A DNA stretch of 64,000 bases from assembly GCA_963921195.1 (NCBI GenBank), contig OY992540.1, positions 21,154,262 to 21,218,261 on the forward strand. The letters run 5' to 3'. The position numbers were made by a program, and so were the translations under genes. A model generated the notes under the pieces. That model ran no database searches, was not told the DNA's origin, and was given only the letters and a program-made list of their open reading frames with translations. This document shows, in pieces, positions 50,901 to 61,241 of this stretch; the first letter of the stretch is position 1; each line of letters opens with the position of its first letter. This DNA is from Pegoplata infirma (Eukaryota > Arthropoda > Insecta > Diptera > Anthomyiidae).

Positions 50901-51287
50901 TCAAAGGAAGCGTGTCTCACCGTCTCAAATTTTTTCTTTAGAACAAAATCTCACAGCCTGAAATATATTTTTTAGCAAAATGTCTTATAATTCTTGACTT
51001 TTCTAATGTGAAAGTAACTTAAGAATTTAGAACAGTCTAAATTAACTAAAGTAAAGTGAATTGAGAACATAGAACCGATGTCAAGAATACCCAACATATA
51101 ACTGTAGAAATTTATCACATGCCCCTCGTTGGGCGCCAAGCGTATGGTTAAAAAATTTTTAATTTTATTTTGGAAAAATGTGTCAGGATCTGAGACTTTT
51201 TCAAAATCTAACAGAAGTCGGAATCGGATGTATTCTTTTCGCCTCTACATTGATTATAAGGCGCTTAGGAACCATTAATGTTATGAA
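50901..51287. other. Unassigned stretch with one TGGGCGCCAAGCG motif
   Basis: It holds the fourth TTGGCGCCC-type motif (51128-51143) and satellite-like text such as ATCTGAGACTTTTTC (51189-51203). No coding frame. Confidence 0.35.
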
Positions 51288-51299
51288 TTATAATAATAA

Positions 51300-51450
51300 T
51301 AATAAGCCTTGCTCAAAAAGTTTTTGAGCTACCTCATGGTGGGCATAGGCTCTCAATAAAAATTTTCCATCTGGAACGCTCACTGGTAATACTTCTTAAT
51401 TCTATTAAATAACACCGCTCTACAAATCTTAGGTTTGTCGCTGCATTTTG
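51300..51450 (-). pseudogene. RTE-type C-terminal remnant
   Basis: The minus strand reads ELRSITSERSRWKIFIESL then CPP and a stop, close to the ...DRxxWRxLVxxL... ending of RTE-type proteins, directly before the trinucleotide tail. The identification is inferred from this short motif and its position. Confidence 0.5.
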
Positions 51451-51465
51451 GATGAAACCAAAAAA

Positions 51466-52269
51466 AGGTGATAGGGTTTGGTGCCCCGATTCCAAAACTG
51501 TCACTCAAATTTTTCTATCACGTCACAATTTTGAGAAAATCGCGGTTAAAGTGTCCAAAAATGCCCATTTTGACCATTTTTGAACGCCTATAAAATAAGA
51601 TCCTAACATGCAAATGACTTGGTATCAAGCTCATTCGAAAGTGTGTAATTTTCTCTTTAAGACAAGATCAAATCTTCTTGGAATTTAATTTTCTAAAATG
51701 GTAAAAAATCATTAGCCTAAAGTGCTTTAAATCTAAAATTTACTTAAGAATTTGTACACACAAAAAAATGTTTACCAAGTACTTGGGAGGATATGCGTTT
51801 TTAAAGTTTTTTGCATATATTATGCAAAAAATAGCATCATTTTACCAAGTTTTTGCTTGTTTCTGATAAAAGTTTAGAAAATATTCATAAGAGTATTAAA
51901 CCTTGTGTAATTTCACAAACCTTAACCAAAATTATGCAAAAACTTGGTAAAATGTTACAAAATTTTTCATAATTTATGTAAAAAACTTTAAAAACGCATA
52001 TCCTCCCAAGTTATTGGTAAAATATTTTTTTGTGTGTATGGAAATTTGTTAAAAAACACTGTGTAAATAAACTAAATATTGGAAAAATGGAAGGTTTTTT
52101 GCTAATGATTTTTTTACCATTTTAGAAAATTAAATTTTTAGAACATTTTATCTTATCTTTAAGAGAAAATTACAGGCTTTCGAATGAGCTTGATACCAAG
52201 TCATTTGAATGTCAGGATCTTATTTTATAAGCTTTTAAAAGGGTCAAAAATGCCCTTTTTCGGCACTTT
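51466..52269. mobile_element. Foldback element inserted in the RTE copy
   Basis: GACTTGGTATCAAGCTCATT, CGAAAG (51618-51643) is mirrored by CTTTCGAATGAGCTTGATAC, CAAGTC (52177-52202), and AAAAATGCCCATTTTG by GTCAAAAATGCCCTTTTT. The right arm begins exactly where the RT coding text stops. A TA-flanked MITE occupies its centre. Confidence 0.65.
51757..52036. mobile_element. TA-flanked MITE with CACACAAAAAAAT ends, 280 bp
   Basis: CACACAAAAAAATGTTTACC is mirrored by GGTAAAATATTTTTTTGTGTG, with TA on both sides (51755-51756 and 52037-52038). Inside, GGGAGGATATGCGTTTTTAA is mirrored by TTAAAAACGCATATCCTCCC. Tc1/mariner-like by TSD; non-coding. Confidence 0.85.
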
Positions 52270-53178
52270 ACTTGGTCTGTGCACGACACATAGGGTCTGA
52301 ATCCAGCTTGTTCGGGTCTTAACATATTATTAACATAAACCATCATTCGCTCTAGCAGTATCTTCATTATAATAACCACGCCAATTGTCGTAATTCTTTC
52401 GGTCACCTTTTTTTAGGTAGCTTGACTATGGTTCCGTTTAGCATTTCTTTTGGATATCTTTCTTTTTCCCATATATCAATAAGCAATGGATATATAATTT
52501 CAGAGAACATAACTGGATTAGCCTTAAAAATTTCCGCTGGAATGTAATCAGCACCGGCAGCTTTGTTGGTTTTTAGGACTTAATTGATTCACATATTTCT
52601 GATTTTGTAGGTGGAGTTGTATGTATGGGAAGCGGTATCATATCATCGTTAAAGGTTATTTCTATACCAGTTCTGTGGATATTCATCGTTTCCATGAAGT
52701 GTTCTTTCCATCTGGAGAGTTGGGATTGAGTTGTAGTGACAATTTCACCTTCTTTGTTACGAATTGGCACCGATTTTTCATTTTTATGACCATTAAATTT
52801 CTTTGTAAGGTCAAAAAGTTTTTTCATATCATGAGCTTTAGCTGCTTTATCGGCTGATATGGCTAGCTGTTTAATTAACTCTCTTTTGTCATCTCTGATA
52901 GCTCGTCTGACCATTTTATCAAATTGGTTGTATTCCTTTCGCGCATCTTTACGTTTATTAGTGTCTTTTATAGCGTTTATGTTGTTCTTTTTCATTCTAC
53001 GTTCATCAATCATATTCCATGTTTGTTCAGAGATATATTCTTCACTTTATTTTCGTGATTTACCTAGTGTTGTCAGACATGTATCCTGGATAGCTGTTTT
53101 TTAATTACTCCACTTTTGGTCCAAATCTTCTTCGCAACTCAAACTGTTTATTTTCTCCATTAGTGAATTACAGAACAA
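52270..53178 (-). pseudogene. RTE-type endonuclease-RT linker and RT N-terminus
   Basis: The longest frame (52573-53013) is the linker between endonuclease and RT: Arg/Lys-rich helices, SADKAAKAHDMKKLFDLTKK, then SRWKEHFMETMN, a pattern conserved in RTE-type elements. Further along, in a shifted frame, RPEQAGFRPYVSCTDQ marks RT block 2. Upstream of 53013 the frame continues with stops through SLMEKINSLSCEEDLDQKW. Several frameshifts and stops show it is dead. Confidence 0.8.
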
Positions 53179-53913
53179 CCCAGCAAAACTTTGGTAATGG
53201 GTAGTGATTATATAACACATTACCAGGTAATATATATACCTTATTTGTAGCATTTTTTTAGGATGTCTTACCAAACATTTGTTCCACAATGTATTATTTT
53301 CAAGTGAAAAATAATGCATTACTAATAATTTGATACGTAATGCATGATTATTGGAAAAAATGTATTTCATATTTATTATTTCTAAACATTAAATCATGGA
53401 TGACTTAGATTTGGTTACATTATGTATTATTTGAAAGTTTGAAATAATGCATTATTTATAATTGGATGCATAATGCATTGCAATAACATAAAAAAATAAT
53501 TATTTTATAAAGAAATGCATTAGTTTAAACTAGAGATGGGCTCACGACAGGAAACTTCTAACGACACACACTCACGAGCATATTTTATCTACTTACACTC
53601 ACTTACAATCACGTGAGTAAATTTAATACAAAATTACTTTTTCACTACTCGTAACACCTTATATATTACGTTCTGGTATGCTATATTACATACCTTACTC
53701 GTAACCTATAAAATATCATATATGTTACACCTGACTCGTATTCTTCATTATAAATGTATGACTTATTTTATACCTTACTGGTATTCTTTGTGATAATGTG
53801 GATGCATTACTTTGAGTCTCATCGCCTGTTAAAATCATCAATGCTGCAATGTATAAAATAAGAGATCCTATACCTTATTTTATACCTTATATGGTAATCT
53901 AAGTTTTGCTGGG
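53179..53913. mobile_element. MITE with CCCAGCAAAACTT ends, 735 bp, AA duplication, inserted in RTE
   Basis: The ends and body match 49391-50122 almost base for base. AA flanks each side (53177-53178 and 53914-53915). When the element and one AA are removed, the minus-strand RTE frame reads straight through the join, which supports a 2-bp duplication and precise ends. Confidence 0.92.
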
Positions 53914-53985
53914 AAGGTCTTAAAGTGTGGTACTTTTAGGCGCTCTATATTATATTTTACATCTTCTGGGTAGAGTTAATTTTAC
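53914..53985 (-). pseudogene. RTE-type fragment upstream of the MITE insertion
   Basis: The minus strand reads PEDVKYNIERLKVPHFKT, then meets the MITE; on the other side the same frame continues with LFCNSLMEKI. This matches the region just after the endonuclease of RTE-type proteins. Sequence beyond 53985 has stops in this frame, so the copy is 5'-truncated there. Confidence 0.65.
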
Positions 53986-54167
53986 CAATTATAAAATAAA
54001 TAAAAAAAATGGAGAATTAGTTTAGGAATTGTGAATAGTCGAATTTTTTTATGGTAAAAGAAATTATTATTATTCATTCGTTTTCGATGCGAAAAATATT
54101 ATATAAATTCAAATTCCATCATTTGTGTCTGCAATTCCAGATCATGTTAGTAACATTTGCGAAATAA

Positions 54168-54445
54168 TGTAAGAGACAAAAAAGTTGAAAGAAAGTATGA
54201 AGTGAGGTTAAGATTGCCAGAAATTGAATTGTAGTGTTGGAAACTGTCAAAATTTATTCTGTAGAAACTATAAATATTCACATATATAAAAAACAGTTTT
54301 CATTAACAAGACAAACCGACATTTAAAATCCTACTTAAGCTAACACTAACTGTGGAGTTTGAAACCGGTTTGGGAAATACCAGATATGTCTATAATTCTT
54401 AGAAACTCAATTTTTCTTCTGCATTTTTTCAACTTGAACCCTTGT
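54168..54445 (+). repeat. Dispersed repeat family G, uninterrupted copy
   Basis: AAAAGTTGAAAGAAAGTATG, GTCAAAATTTATTCTGTAGA and GACAAACCGACATTTAAAAT match the copies at 13618 and 35915. It preserves the intact target for the insertion at 36111-36901. Confidence 0.75.
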
Positions 54446-55741
54446 GTAAATTTTTCTATTGGGAAAAGTCTCAAAATGAATGTCGCAATATGTATTTACA
54501 AAAAATGTAAAGGAAATTTTTGGATTATGATTTTTAACTTGATGTTCTAAAAAATGTACATTCATAACCACAATTTCATCTTCAATATGTGCAATTGGTA
54601 CCGACCCACTTATACAAATGCAAAAAAAATATTTTGTGATTATTGTGTGATTGTATGCGGCTTAGAAATTTGTGTATGTGTATGATGTTGTTGTACAATT
54701 ACTTGTATGTTTATGAGTGTATGAATTTAGTTTATCAATATGTGTGAGAGTTTAGGTATGTTTGTAAATTTATATTTGGCGGCTTCTCGTGTATTTTATT
54801 TGCAATAGCAGCCAGCAAATGTCTTCAACATCTCTTTTAATGTCAACATTGTTGTTGTTGTAGAGTAACAACTCGAGCTGTTAGTTTGTATTGTTAGTGT
54901 TGTTGATGTTGTTGTTATATTCATTTTGGTGTATATACAAACGAAGAAAACCCGACCCCAAAACTGACACCATCGTGGCTAACCCTTTATAGCACTAAGG
55001 TTTCCTTACAGAACCACATATTTAGGTTTTAGTGGGAGTGAAGCAAAGCCACTGCCATTGCAAACTTGGTCTACAAATATACACACGCACACACACACGC
55101 ATACACTTACAGACTTGCAGTAAAATGTCTATGTATTTTATACATATTTTTGGTTATTTTACTCGTATGTTTGTATGTGTGTTTAAGAAAACGTTGGTGT
55201 ATTAGTTTTAAGTTTCCTAGTAATGTGTATGTATATGTTTATCGGTGTTTATGTATTGTTTGAAGTATTCCCTATCTACCTTATTTGAACTACCTTATCG
55301 ACCCACATTGGCCAAAAAAATAAATAAAATAAATTTGGAAACAAAAAAAAACACCATCTTACAAAAACAATAAGAAAAATTGCTCCACAAATGACGACGT
55401 TGATTTAATTTTGGTTTCAAGTAGTGGTTTTCAAGTTTTACGATAGAAACAAATATTTTGTTGAGTAGATAAAGATGAATTTCTGAAGTACACTTGAGAG
55501 TTTATTAAACGTTTAAAAAAGATAATTTAAATGTCATTATAAGAAATGGTCAAGGCAGACAATAGAGGAAGATTTTATTTGATATTTTTTTAAGTATGCG
55601 AAATCTACATGCAAAATCTACATCAAAGACTACACCATTTACAAATGTTATTCAAAATTCAAAGACTCTACTTGTAAATTAAACATTCCAATTGTAATTC
55701 GGATGTTTCAACTGTAATTCAAAAAGATCTATTGTTGTTCC
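54446..55741. other. Low-repeat region with GTTGTTGTTG and CA microsatellites
   Basis: ACATTGTTGTTGTTGTAGAG (54846-54865), TGTTGATGTTGTTGTTAT (54899-54916) and ACACACGCACACACACACGC (55081-55100) occur. No exon-like frame is visible. The 65-codon frame at 55066 begins in the CA run. Confidence 0.45.
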
Positions 55742-56075
55742 AACAAGTAAAAAAGTTAAATTCAGTCTTGACAATTCTGTTCACATATGTCAACCAGCAG
55801 CCGATTTAAAGCATTTTGTAGTTTTACGTTATGTAGAACGTACTAAAATTTTAAAGGTGTACTCACACTTTCGTTCATAACTTTTGATCCACTGAACCGA
55901 TATCACTAAAATTCAATACCAAACAGCTCGGGATAATAACAACTAAATATGTTAAGTTTAAGTCACATCTGTGTAATATTTTAGACGTGATAGCAAGTTC
56001 AACAGACATACGGAGACCGCTAGAATGTCTTTGCATTGATCACAGATTAATAACACTGTGCTACAAAAGAAAAAC
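55742..56075 (+). mobile_element. DINE-1-like repeat, subfamily C, degraded
   Basis: AACAAGTAAAAAAGTTAAAT, TCAACCAGCAGCCGATTTAA, AACTTTTGATCCACTGAACC and GACATACGGAGACCGCTAGA appear in subfamily C order. The 3' block is missing and the microsatellite is eroded. Confidence 0.6.
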
Positions 56076-56514
56076 AAAATCGAATACACATTTTGTATTT
56101 CGTATGAGCTAGTCAAGGTTGTAGGTCTCGTCGAAAAGATCACAAAAATGCCCATCAAATTTTTAAGTTATTGTCAAAAACGTATTTTTTAAAATGAATG
56201 CCCAAATGGTAAATACCCGGTAAAATAGGTAAATTGTGTAAAAATTGGTAAATACCCGGATATTTTTCAAAAAGGTGGGTATAAATTATGTTTTAGAAAA
56301 TTTGGTAAACAAAAAAATTTTGTAGCAAAATTTAATACATACAAAATTTTATCAATAAAATGCTAACAGAGCAGTTGGAAAATAAGAACTTAAGGCAAAA
56401 AATAAATTTTGATGTTTTTTTGTTTTTAGATTTTGCCAATTTGTTTACAGTTAGTATTAGAGGGGTCAGAAGTGAGACCGCCCCCCATTGTTTGAAGATA
56501 TAAAATACTTTTTT

Positions 56515-56625
56515 AAGAAAAGATAGTACTTTCTTTTAGAAAAAATTGTACTTTTTTGGAAAAAATTTTACTTTTTTAGAAAAAATTTTACTTTTTTAGA
56601 AAAAATAGTAATTTTTTAGAAAAAA
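56515..56625. repeat. Tandem repeat, 21-bp-like units
   Basis: Units close to TTTTACTTTTTTAGAAAAAA repeat five or six times. Similar units appear at 59200-59335. Confidence 0.65.
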
Positions 56626-56626
56626 C

Positions 56627-57043
56627 AAGTAAGAAAGTTATAGTGTGTCAAGACCGACCATATGATACCCTACACCAGTGTTTTCCGAAAAATGGTTCCC
56701 AGGTCCAAACATGGACCAATTGGATCTGTCTTTTGTTAGATCTTTATTTAGTGTAGAAAACACACACAGACCTAATTTTAGTGAAATAAGTTTATTTTAT
56801 GTCAATAGACCGATTTAACTGAATATCGGTCGAAATTTTTTTATGGGGGAACTAAGTCCAAAAATGGTCCAATTATATTGCAATTTGATTAGGTTACTAA
56901 AGTTCACGTATAACACATAAAAATAAAATTTGCATCAAATGTTTCCATTTTTATGAATTTTGAGGAAATTTTGTGAATATCGGGAGGGTGGTTTGTATGG
57001 GGACTACCAGAAAAACTGACCCGATTTCTTTGAAATTTAGAAT
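56627..57043 (+). mobile_element. DINE-1-like repeat, subfamily B, 3'-truncated
   Basis: It begins AACAAGTAAGAAAGTTATAG, TGTGTCAAGACCGACCATAT and continues as the mirror of 7607-7190. It stops at the TTAA palindrome at 57049 without the microsatellite or the 3' block. Confidence 0.75.
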
Positions 57044-57048
57044 TTTAA

Positions 57049-57353
57049 AATTCAAGTGCAAATCAAGTATAAAACAAGTGTAAATCAAGCCCTAAATTCC
57101 AGCCCCTGCTTGATTTATACTTGAATTACACTTGAATTCAATAGCATACTCCAGCAAAACGGACACTGGAATTCAAGCCCTGTTTTTACAGCCTTTTCCC
57201 TGGTTTTCAAGCGTAAAAACAGCACTTGAATTCAAGTATCCGTTTTGCTGGAGAATGCTATTGAATTCAAGTGTAATTCAAGTATAAATCAAGCATAGAC
57301 TGGAAATAAGGGCTTGATTTACACTTGATTTATACTTGATTTGCACTTGAATT
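57049..57353. mobile_element. TTAA-flanked palindrome with periodic CAAGT motifs, 305 bp
   Basis: The whole element is a near-perfect palindrome: AATTCAAGTGCAAATCAAGT at the left and ACTTGATTTGCACTTGAATT at the right, with arms of about 150 bp. Motifs of the form WTCAAGTRTA occur about every 10-11 bp. TTAA flanks both sides (57045-57048 and 57354-57357), as for piggyBac- or Kolobok-type insertions. Confidence 0.85.
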
Positions 57354-57365
57354 TTAAATGTGCTT

Positions 57366-57990
57366 ATTGGGCAAAAAAATTCGGAAATTTTCATTTTCAC
57401 ATTTTTTATGTGAATTACTTTTTTGGAACAGCGCACAGTGGGTTCGATGGTACCCAAAATGGCGATTAATTCAGATAAGCAGTAGTTTTAGAATATTATA
57501 TTTTTTTATTGATGACATAATATAAACACGTAAAAATACACATTTTGGAAAAAAAAATTTTGAAATTTTTTTTTTTTTTAACCTGTTAGGCGTTTTTTTG
57601 TTTTTCGGAAAAAAGGGTTATAGTTCACAATTTTTGCTGTAACTTTGGAATGAAAAGCGATAAATTAATAAAAAAAAATGTAAATTAAAGTGCACATAAT
57701 GTGCTGTCAAAGTAATTAAAGAAAGAACGCATAATATGTATTTATATTATTATAATTTTTTTTTTAAATCCAATTTTTGTTTTTCACAAAATCTCATAAA
57801 TGTACAAATTTATCTGAAAAAAGTGATTTATGGGAATATTATAGTTTTTTATTAAGGAATTATCATAAATACATAAAAAAACAGCATTTTACAAAAAAAA
57901 AATTTAACAAAAAAAAATTTTTTTTCATCTTTTAGTCGTTTTTTATGTTTTTGGAAAAAAGCACGAAACCCTTGAACATGTAATAAAGCT
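57366..57990. other. Unassigned A/T-run-rich stretch
   Basis: AGCGCACAGTGGGTTCGATG (57431-57450) may start another repeat whose opposite end is near 59155-59192 (CACTTTGGCACCATTTGAAC, CCAATGTGCAGCGG). The interior has CATAATATGTAT-type text and no coding frame. Confidence 0.35.
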
Positions 57991-58612
57991 ACAAAAAACA
58001 AATGGAGGGGACGTTTTTTTTCGCGTAGGGGGGAGGGTTTACCGGGAGACTATGAGGGACACCTTTCCCTTGCGATAAACCTTGCCCAAAAAATAGATGT
58101 CAGTTTTTGCACCTAATTAATACAAATTTATCATTATTTAAATTATTTTTTCTATACACGCCCCCAAAAAGGGGCGGACCGAAAAAATTGGCATTCCTGA
58201 TCCCCCTTGGTTCAAATTCAGGTCGATGAACTTCACATGGCATTAAAATGTTTCAATTTTTGAACAAATATACAAATAAAACTTGTAAAAAAAATATTTT
58301 TCTGGGTCAGTTTTAGTTCTTGAAGGGGGAACTTTTTCCCCCCTGGTCCGATTTTGCTCGTTCAAGAACTTAACCAGCCTATGATCATTATACATATTTG
58401 TGCCAAACTTCAGGATTCTAGCTCTTGTTTTATGTACTTTATGGTGTGCTCAACAACAGACGGACGGACGGACACACGGTTAGTCACAGAATGTCTTAGA
58501 ATCGATCAGTGATCAATAATATACACTTTATTGGGTCCTAGACCCATATTTCGATGCGTTACATACGGAATGACAAAGTGAGTGTAAGCATATACTGTAG
58601 TTGAAGGGTATA
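57991..58612 (+). mobile_element. DINE-1-like repeat, subfamily A, 5'-truncated
   Basis: GGGGAACTTTTTCCCCCCTG, GATTTTGCTCGTTCAAGAAC, the core CAGACGGACGGACGGACACA (58457-58476) and GATGCGTTACATACGGAATG lead to the end ATACTGTAGTTGAAGGGTAT. The AACAAGTGAGAG start is missing. Confidence 0.8.
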
Positions 58613-59790
58613 AACTCACATATAATGGATTTGTTTAATAAATGATACCCAGACTTTTTACACAAAAATGGGAATAAAAAAAAGGGCCGGGCATTGTCCG
58701 TACTTTTTTTTTCTCTTAAATAAAAGCTGATATCCTATACTTTTTTAAAATCCACAAAACTAAATCCAACTATTACTAACTTAATATGTGTGGCCCATTA
58801 AATATGAAAAATATCCCAATTTTGGACCCTTTTTAAAAAAATTATTAAAAACGTTGAGACACAATTTTTATAAACAAAAAAAATTTTAAAATTTAACTTA
58901 ATCCCTAGTGTTTAAGTTTCCATTATAAAAGATTTTCTTTTAAAAGACTTAATACCACTAATAATCGCTTGAATTGTAAAAAATTCCAATTTTTTTACTT
59001 TTTTCAAAAACTGCAATAATTTGTTAACTTTGACAGCTCACCGAAAAAAAAGTAAACAATTTTGATTTTGATAACTAGTGTTGCAGAATTGTATCTACTT
59101 TTACCCCATACCAAATTTTATAACAAAAACTTCATTTATAAATTTCAATTAATCGCCACTTTGGCACCATTTGAACCCAATGTGCAGCGGTCTAATAGTA
59201 CTTTTTTATAAAAAAGTATTTATTTTATGAAAAAAGTTCTTTTTGCTAAAGAAGTAGTAAATAAAAGTACTTTTTTTTTTTAAATGTGCTTTTTTAGAAA
59301 AAAGTACTTTTTTTGTACTAAAAACAGTAAAAAAATTGGGAAAATCTAAAAAAAAAAAAAATCAAAGTGTCCGATTTGACATGGAATTTCCTTATTTACC
59401 GATGCGGTATTTACCCATACATCGAGTAAATACCGGGTAGAATATAAAAAAGATATGTAATGATTTTTTCAATAATATCAATTTTTTTGATATTTTTTTA
59501 AAATTTTTCATGATTATTGATTTTTTTTTTTTGCTATAGTTCATTCAACAACCTTCATATTTATACTCGTATTCTTAAAAGAAAAATAATTCTGAATACG
59601 ATGAGCTTTATCCTGTAAAAATCGGATAACAATTGTCAAAGTTGTGATAATTTTTCTAAAAAAGAAAATCGCTTACCATAAATTTAAAGATTTTTGGACC
59701 TCTGGATCAGAATTTGACCTTGAAATTGATCTATCGCTTAAGGTTTTTTAAATAACAAGATATGTGAAATATGTTTAAAACCTGACGCGA
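58613..59790. other. Unassigned AT-rich stretch with tandem AGTACTTTTT units
   Basis: A-rich filler, the tandem units at 59200-59335 and the possible right end of the 56195 element. Nothing coding. Confidence 0.35.
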
Positions 59791-60170
59791 TAGAGCAATA
59801 AAATTGCTCTATTTTTTTCACCAGCTGGTGAAAAACGGTAAAAAAATGGAAAATTTCAGAACGGTTCTGAAAATTTTCCAAAAAAAAACTAGTACAAGAA
59901 TATTAGGTTTTGAGATTGTGGTGCATTACGTTTTAATTTGATAAATATTTAAACAAGGCAACTCGACACAAATTTTATTATTTTTTTAATATTTGACCAC
60001 GCTTCTTAAGTAGTTTTTGAAAAATTGAAAAACCATAAACGCAATTTTCTTAGTTCCATATACGAATATCCATACAACCTATTCAGAAATTTACGGTACA
60101 CATGGTTTTTTGCTGGACATTTGGTGTGGAATGCCTCATATAACTTCTATCACCAGAGTGCAGGGTATAA
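59791..60170. repeat. Foldback family K, right-arm fragment
   Basis: TTTCAGAACGGTTCTGAAAA, GATTGTGGTGCATTACGTTT, GGCAACTCGACACAAATTTT and TTTACGGTACACATGGTTTT match 33050-34140. CTATCACCAGAGTGCAGGGT (60148-60167) is a leftover DINE tip. Confidence 0.6.
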
Positions 60171-61241
60171 CAAAAGCAAAATGTCGTGGATTAAAATCTT
60201 TGTAAGCTAGTGTTATGAAAAAATAGCACTTTATTTAAATGGCGTATGAGTAATATTTCAAAACTTAAATTAATAACAATCATACGCACCGAAAACATCA
60301 TGAATGCTTGTTTGGGCTCTTTAAACGAATTCATTCTCTACTAGCAATACAAATTTATTAAATTCACTACTTTATAAAATTTGTGTAAAATTTTTGTTTC
60401 ATTCAAACTGCTCTTTTCTTTATCCATTATTATATCTTAATCTTCAATAAAATATCTACCATCTTTTCCCTGTTATTTTATAAGAAAACTTTTAATAATT
60501 GAAAAACCTAATGATATCAAATTTGAGGTTATACATAAGTATATTTTTTTGTTTTTCTTTTACTCAAAAATAAAGTCACTTGCAGCAATAGTAATAGAAA
60601 GTAGCAAAAGTAGCAAAAGACAAAACTACAACAACAATAACAACTTAACCAAAAATAGTGATTGCATGAGTGTGGTGCGGTGCGGTAAAGTGTGGTAGCA
60701 CATATATACAACCAAATAATGGCGTCTTTTGGTGTAAACCAAGAATGGTTGGTTGGCTGACTGGTGGCTACAAAAAAACATAACACACACACACATTTAT
60801 ATAAAAAAAAAAAAATATGTTTTAAAACTATTTGCCAGTGCATGCATAGTTTTCTTGGTCCTACGGAGAGTTTTATGTATATAAATATTAAAACTTTTCA
60901 GTTTTTTTTTTTTGTTTTGTTAACGTATGAGTGAGAAGAATATTTATATATAATTTAAACACACACTCTAGTATGCAAACATATGTTTTACACTCATACA
61001 TATAAGTATTAGAAGTTGCAATAAGTGTTGTATGTATGCCGCATTTTAAGTGAATACGTATAAGTACATAGAATTTTTTTTCAATTTCTTTTTGGTTAAA
61101 ATGAAAAAATAAAAGTGCATATGTGCCATTTTAACATACGGAAAGAGGAAAAGAGGCCTAAGTAGACGGGATAGTTAGTAGAGAAGAAAAATAGAGAACG
61201 ATAAATAAAGAGTAAATTTAAAACTTAGCCTTAACCTTACA
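60171..61241. other. Low-repeat region
   Basis: CACACACACACATTTATAT (60784-60802), GTGGTGCGGTGCGGTAAAGT (60671-60690) and a T run (60903-60914) are the only simple repeats. A 104-codon minus-strand frame (60529-60843) is Cys/Phe/Val-rich from CA/CAA runs. I do not support it as a gene. Confidence 0.4.

Larger units (their letters stand above)
51288..53985 (-). mobile_element. Broken RTE-type non-LTR retrotransposon with nested insertions
   Basis: On the minus strand the order is: endonuclease/linker remnant (53914-53985), MITE insertion (53179-53913), linker and start of the RT (52270-53178), a foldback insertion (51466-52269), then a C-terminal remnant and an AT-trinucleotide tail (ATAATAATAATAATAAG, 51290-51306). 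Most of the RT between SCTDQ and the C-terminus is missing. The linker motif KRKDARKEYNQFDKMVRRA and a short AAT-type tail fit the RTE clade. Confidence 0.75.
56195..59445. mobile_element. Possible TIR element with GGTAAATACCCGG motifs, heavily interrupted
   Basis: GGTAAATACCCGGTAAAAT and TTGGTAAATACCCGG (56211-56258) at one side face CGGTATTTACCCATAC and GTAAATACCGGGTAG (59404-59438) at the other. Between them are a DINE-B copy, a TTAA palindrome, a DINE-A copy and tandem AGTACTTTTTTAGAAAAA units on both sides (56515-56625 and 59250-59320). Exact ends are not defined. Confidence 0.4.

Noticed and set aside
52621..53104. Plus-strand genes of 78 and 81 codons
   Set aside because: They are antisense to the RTE-type linker region, whose minus-strand reading has clear family motifs.
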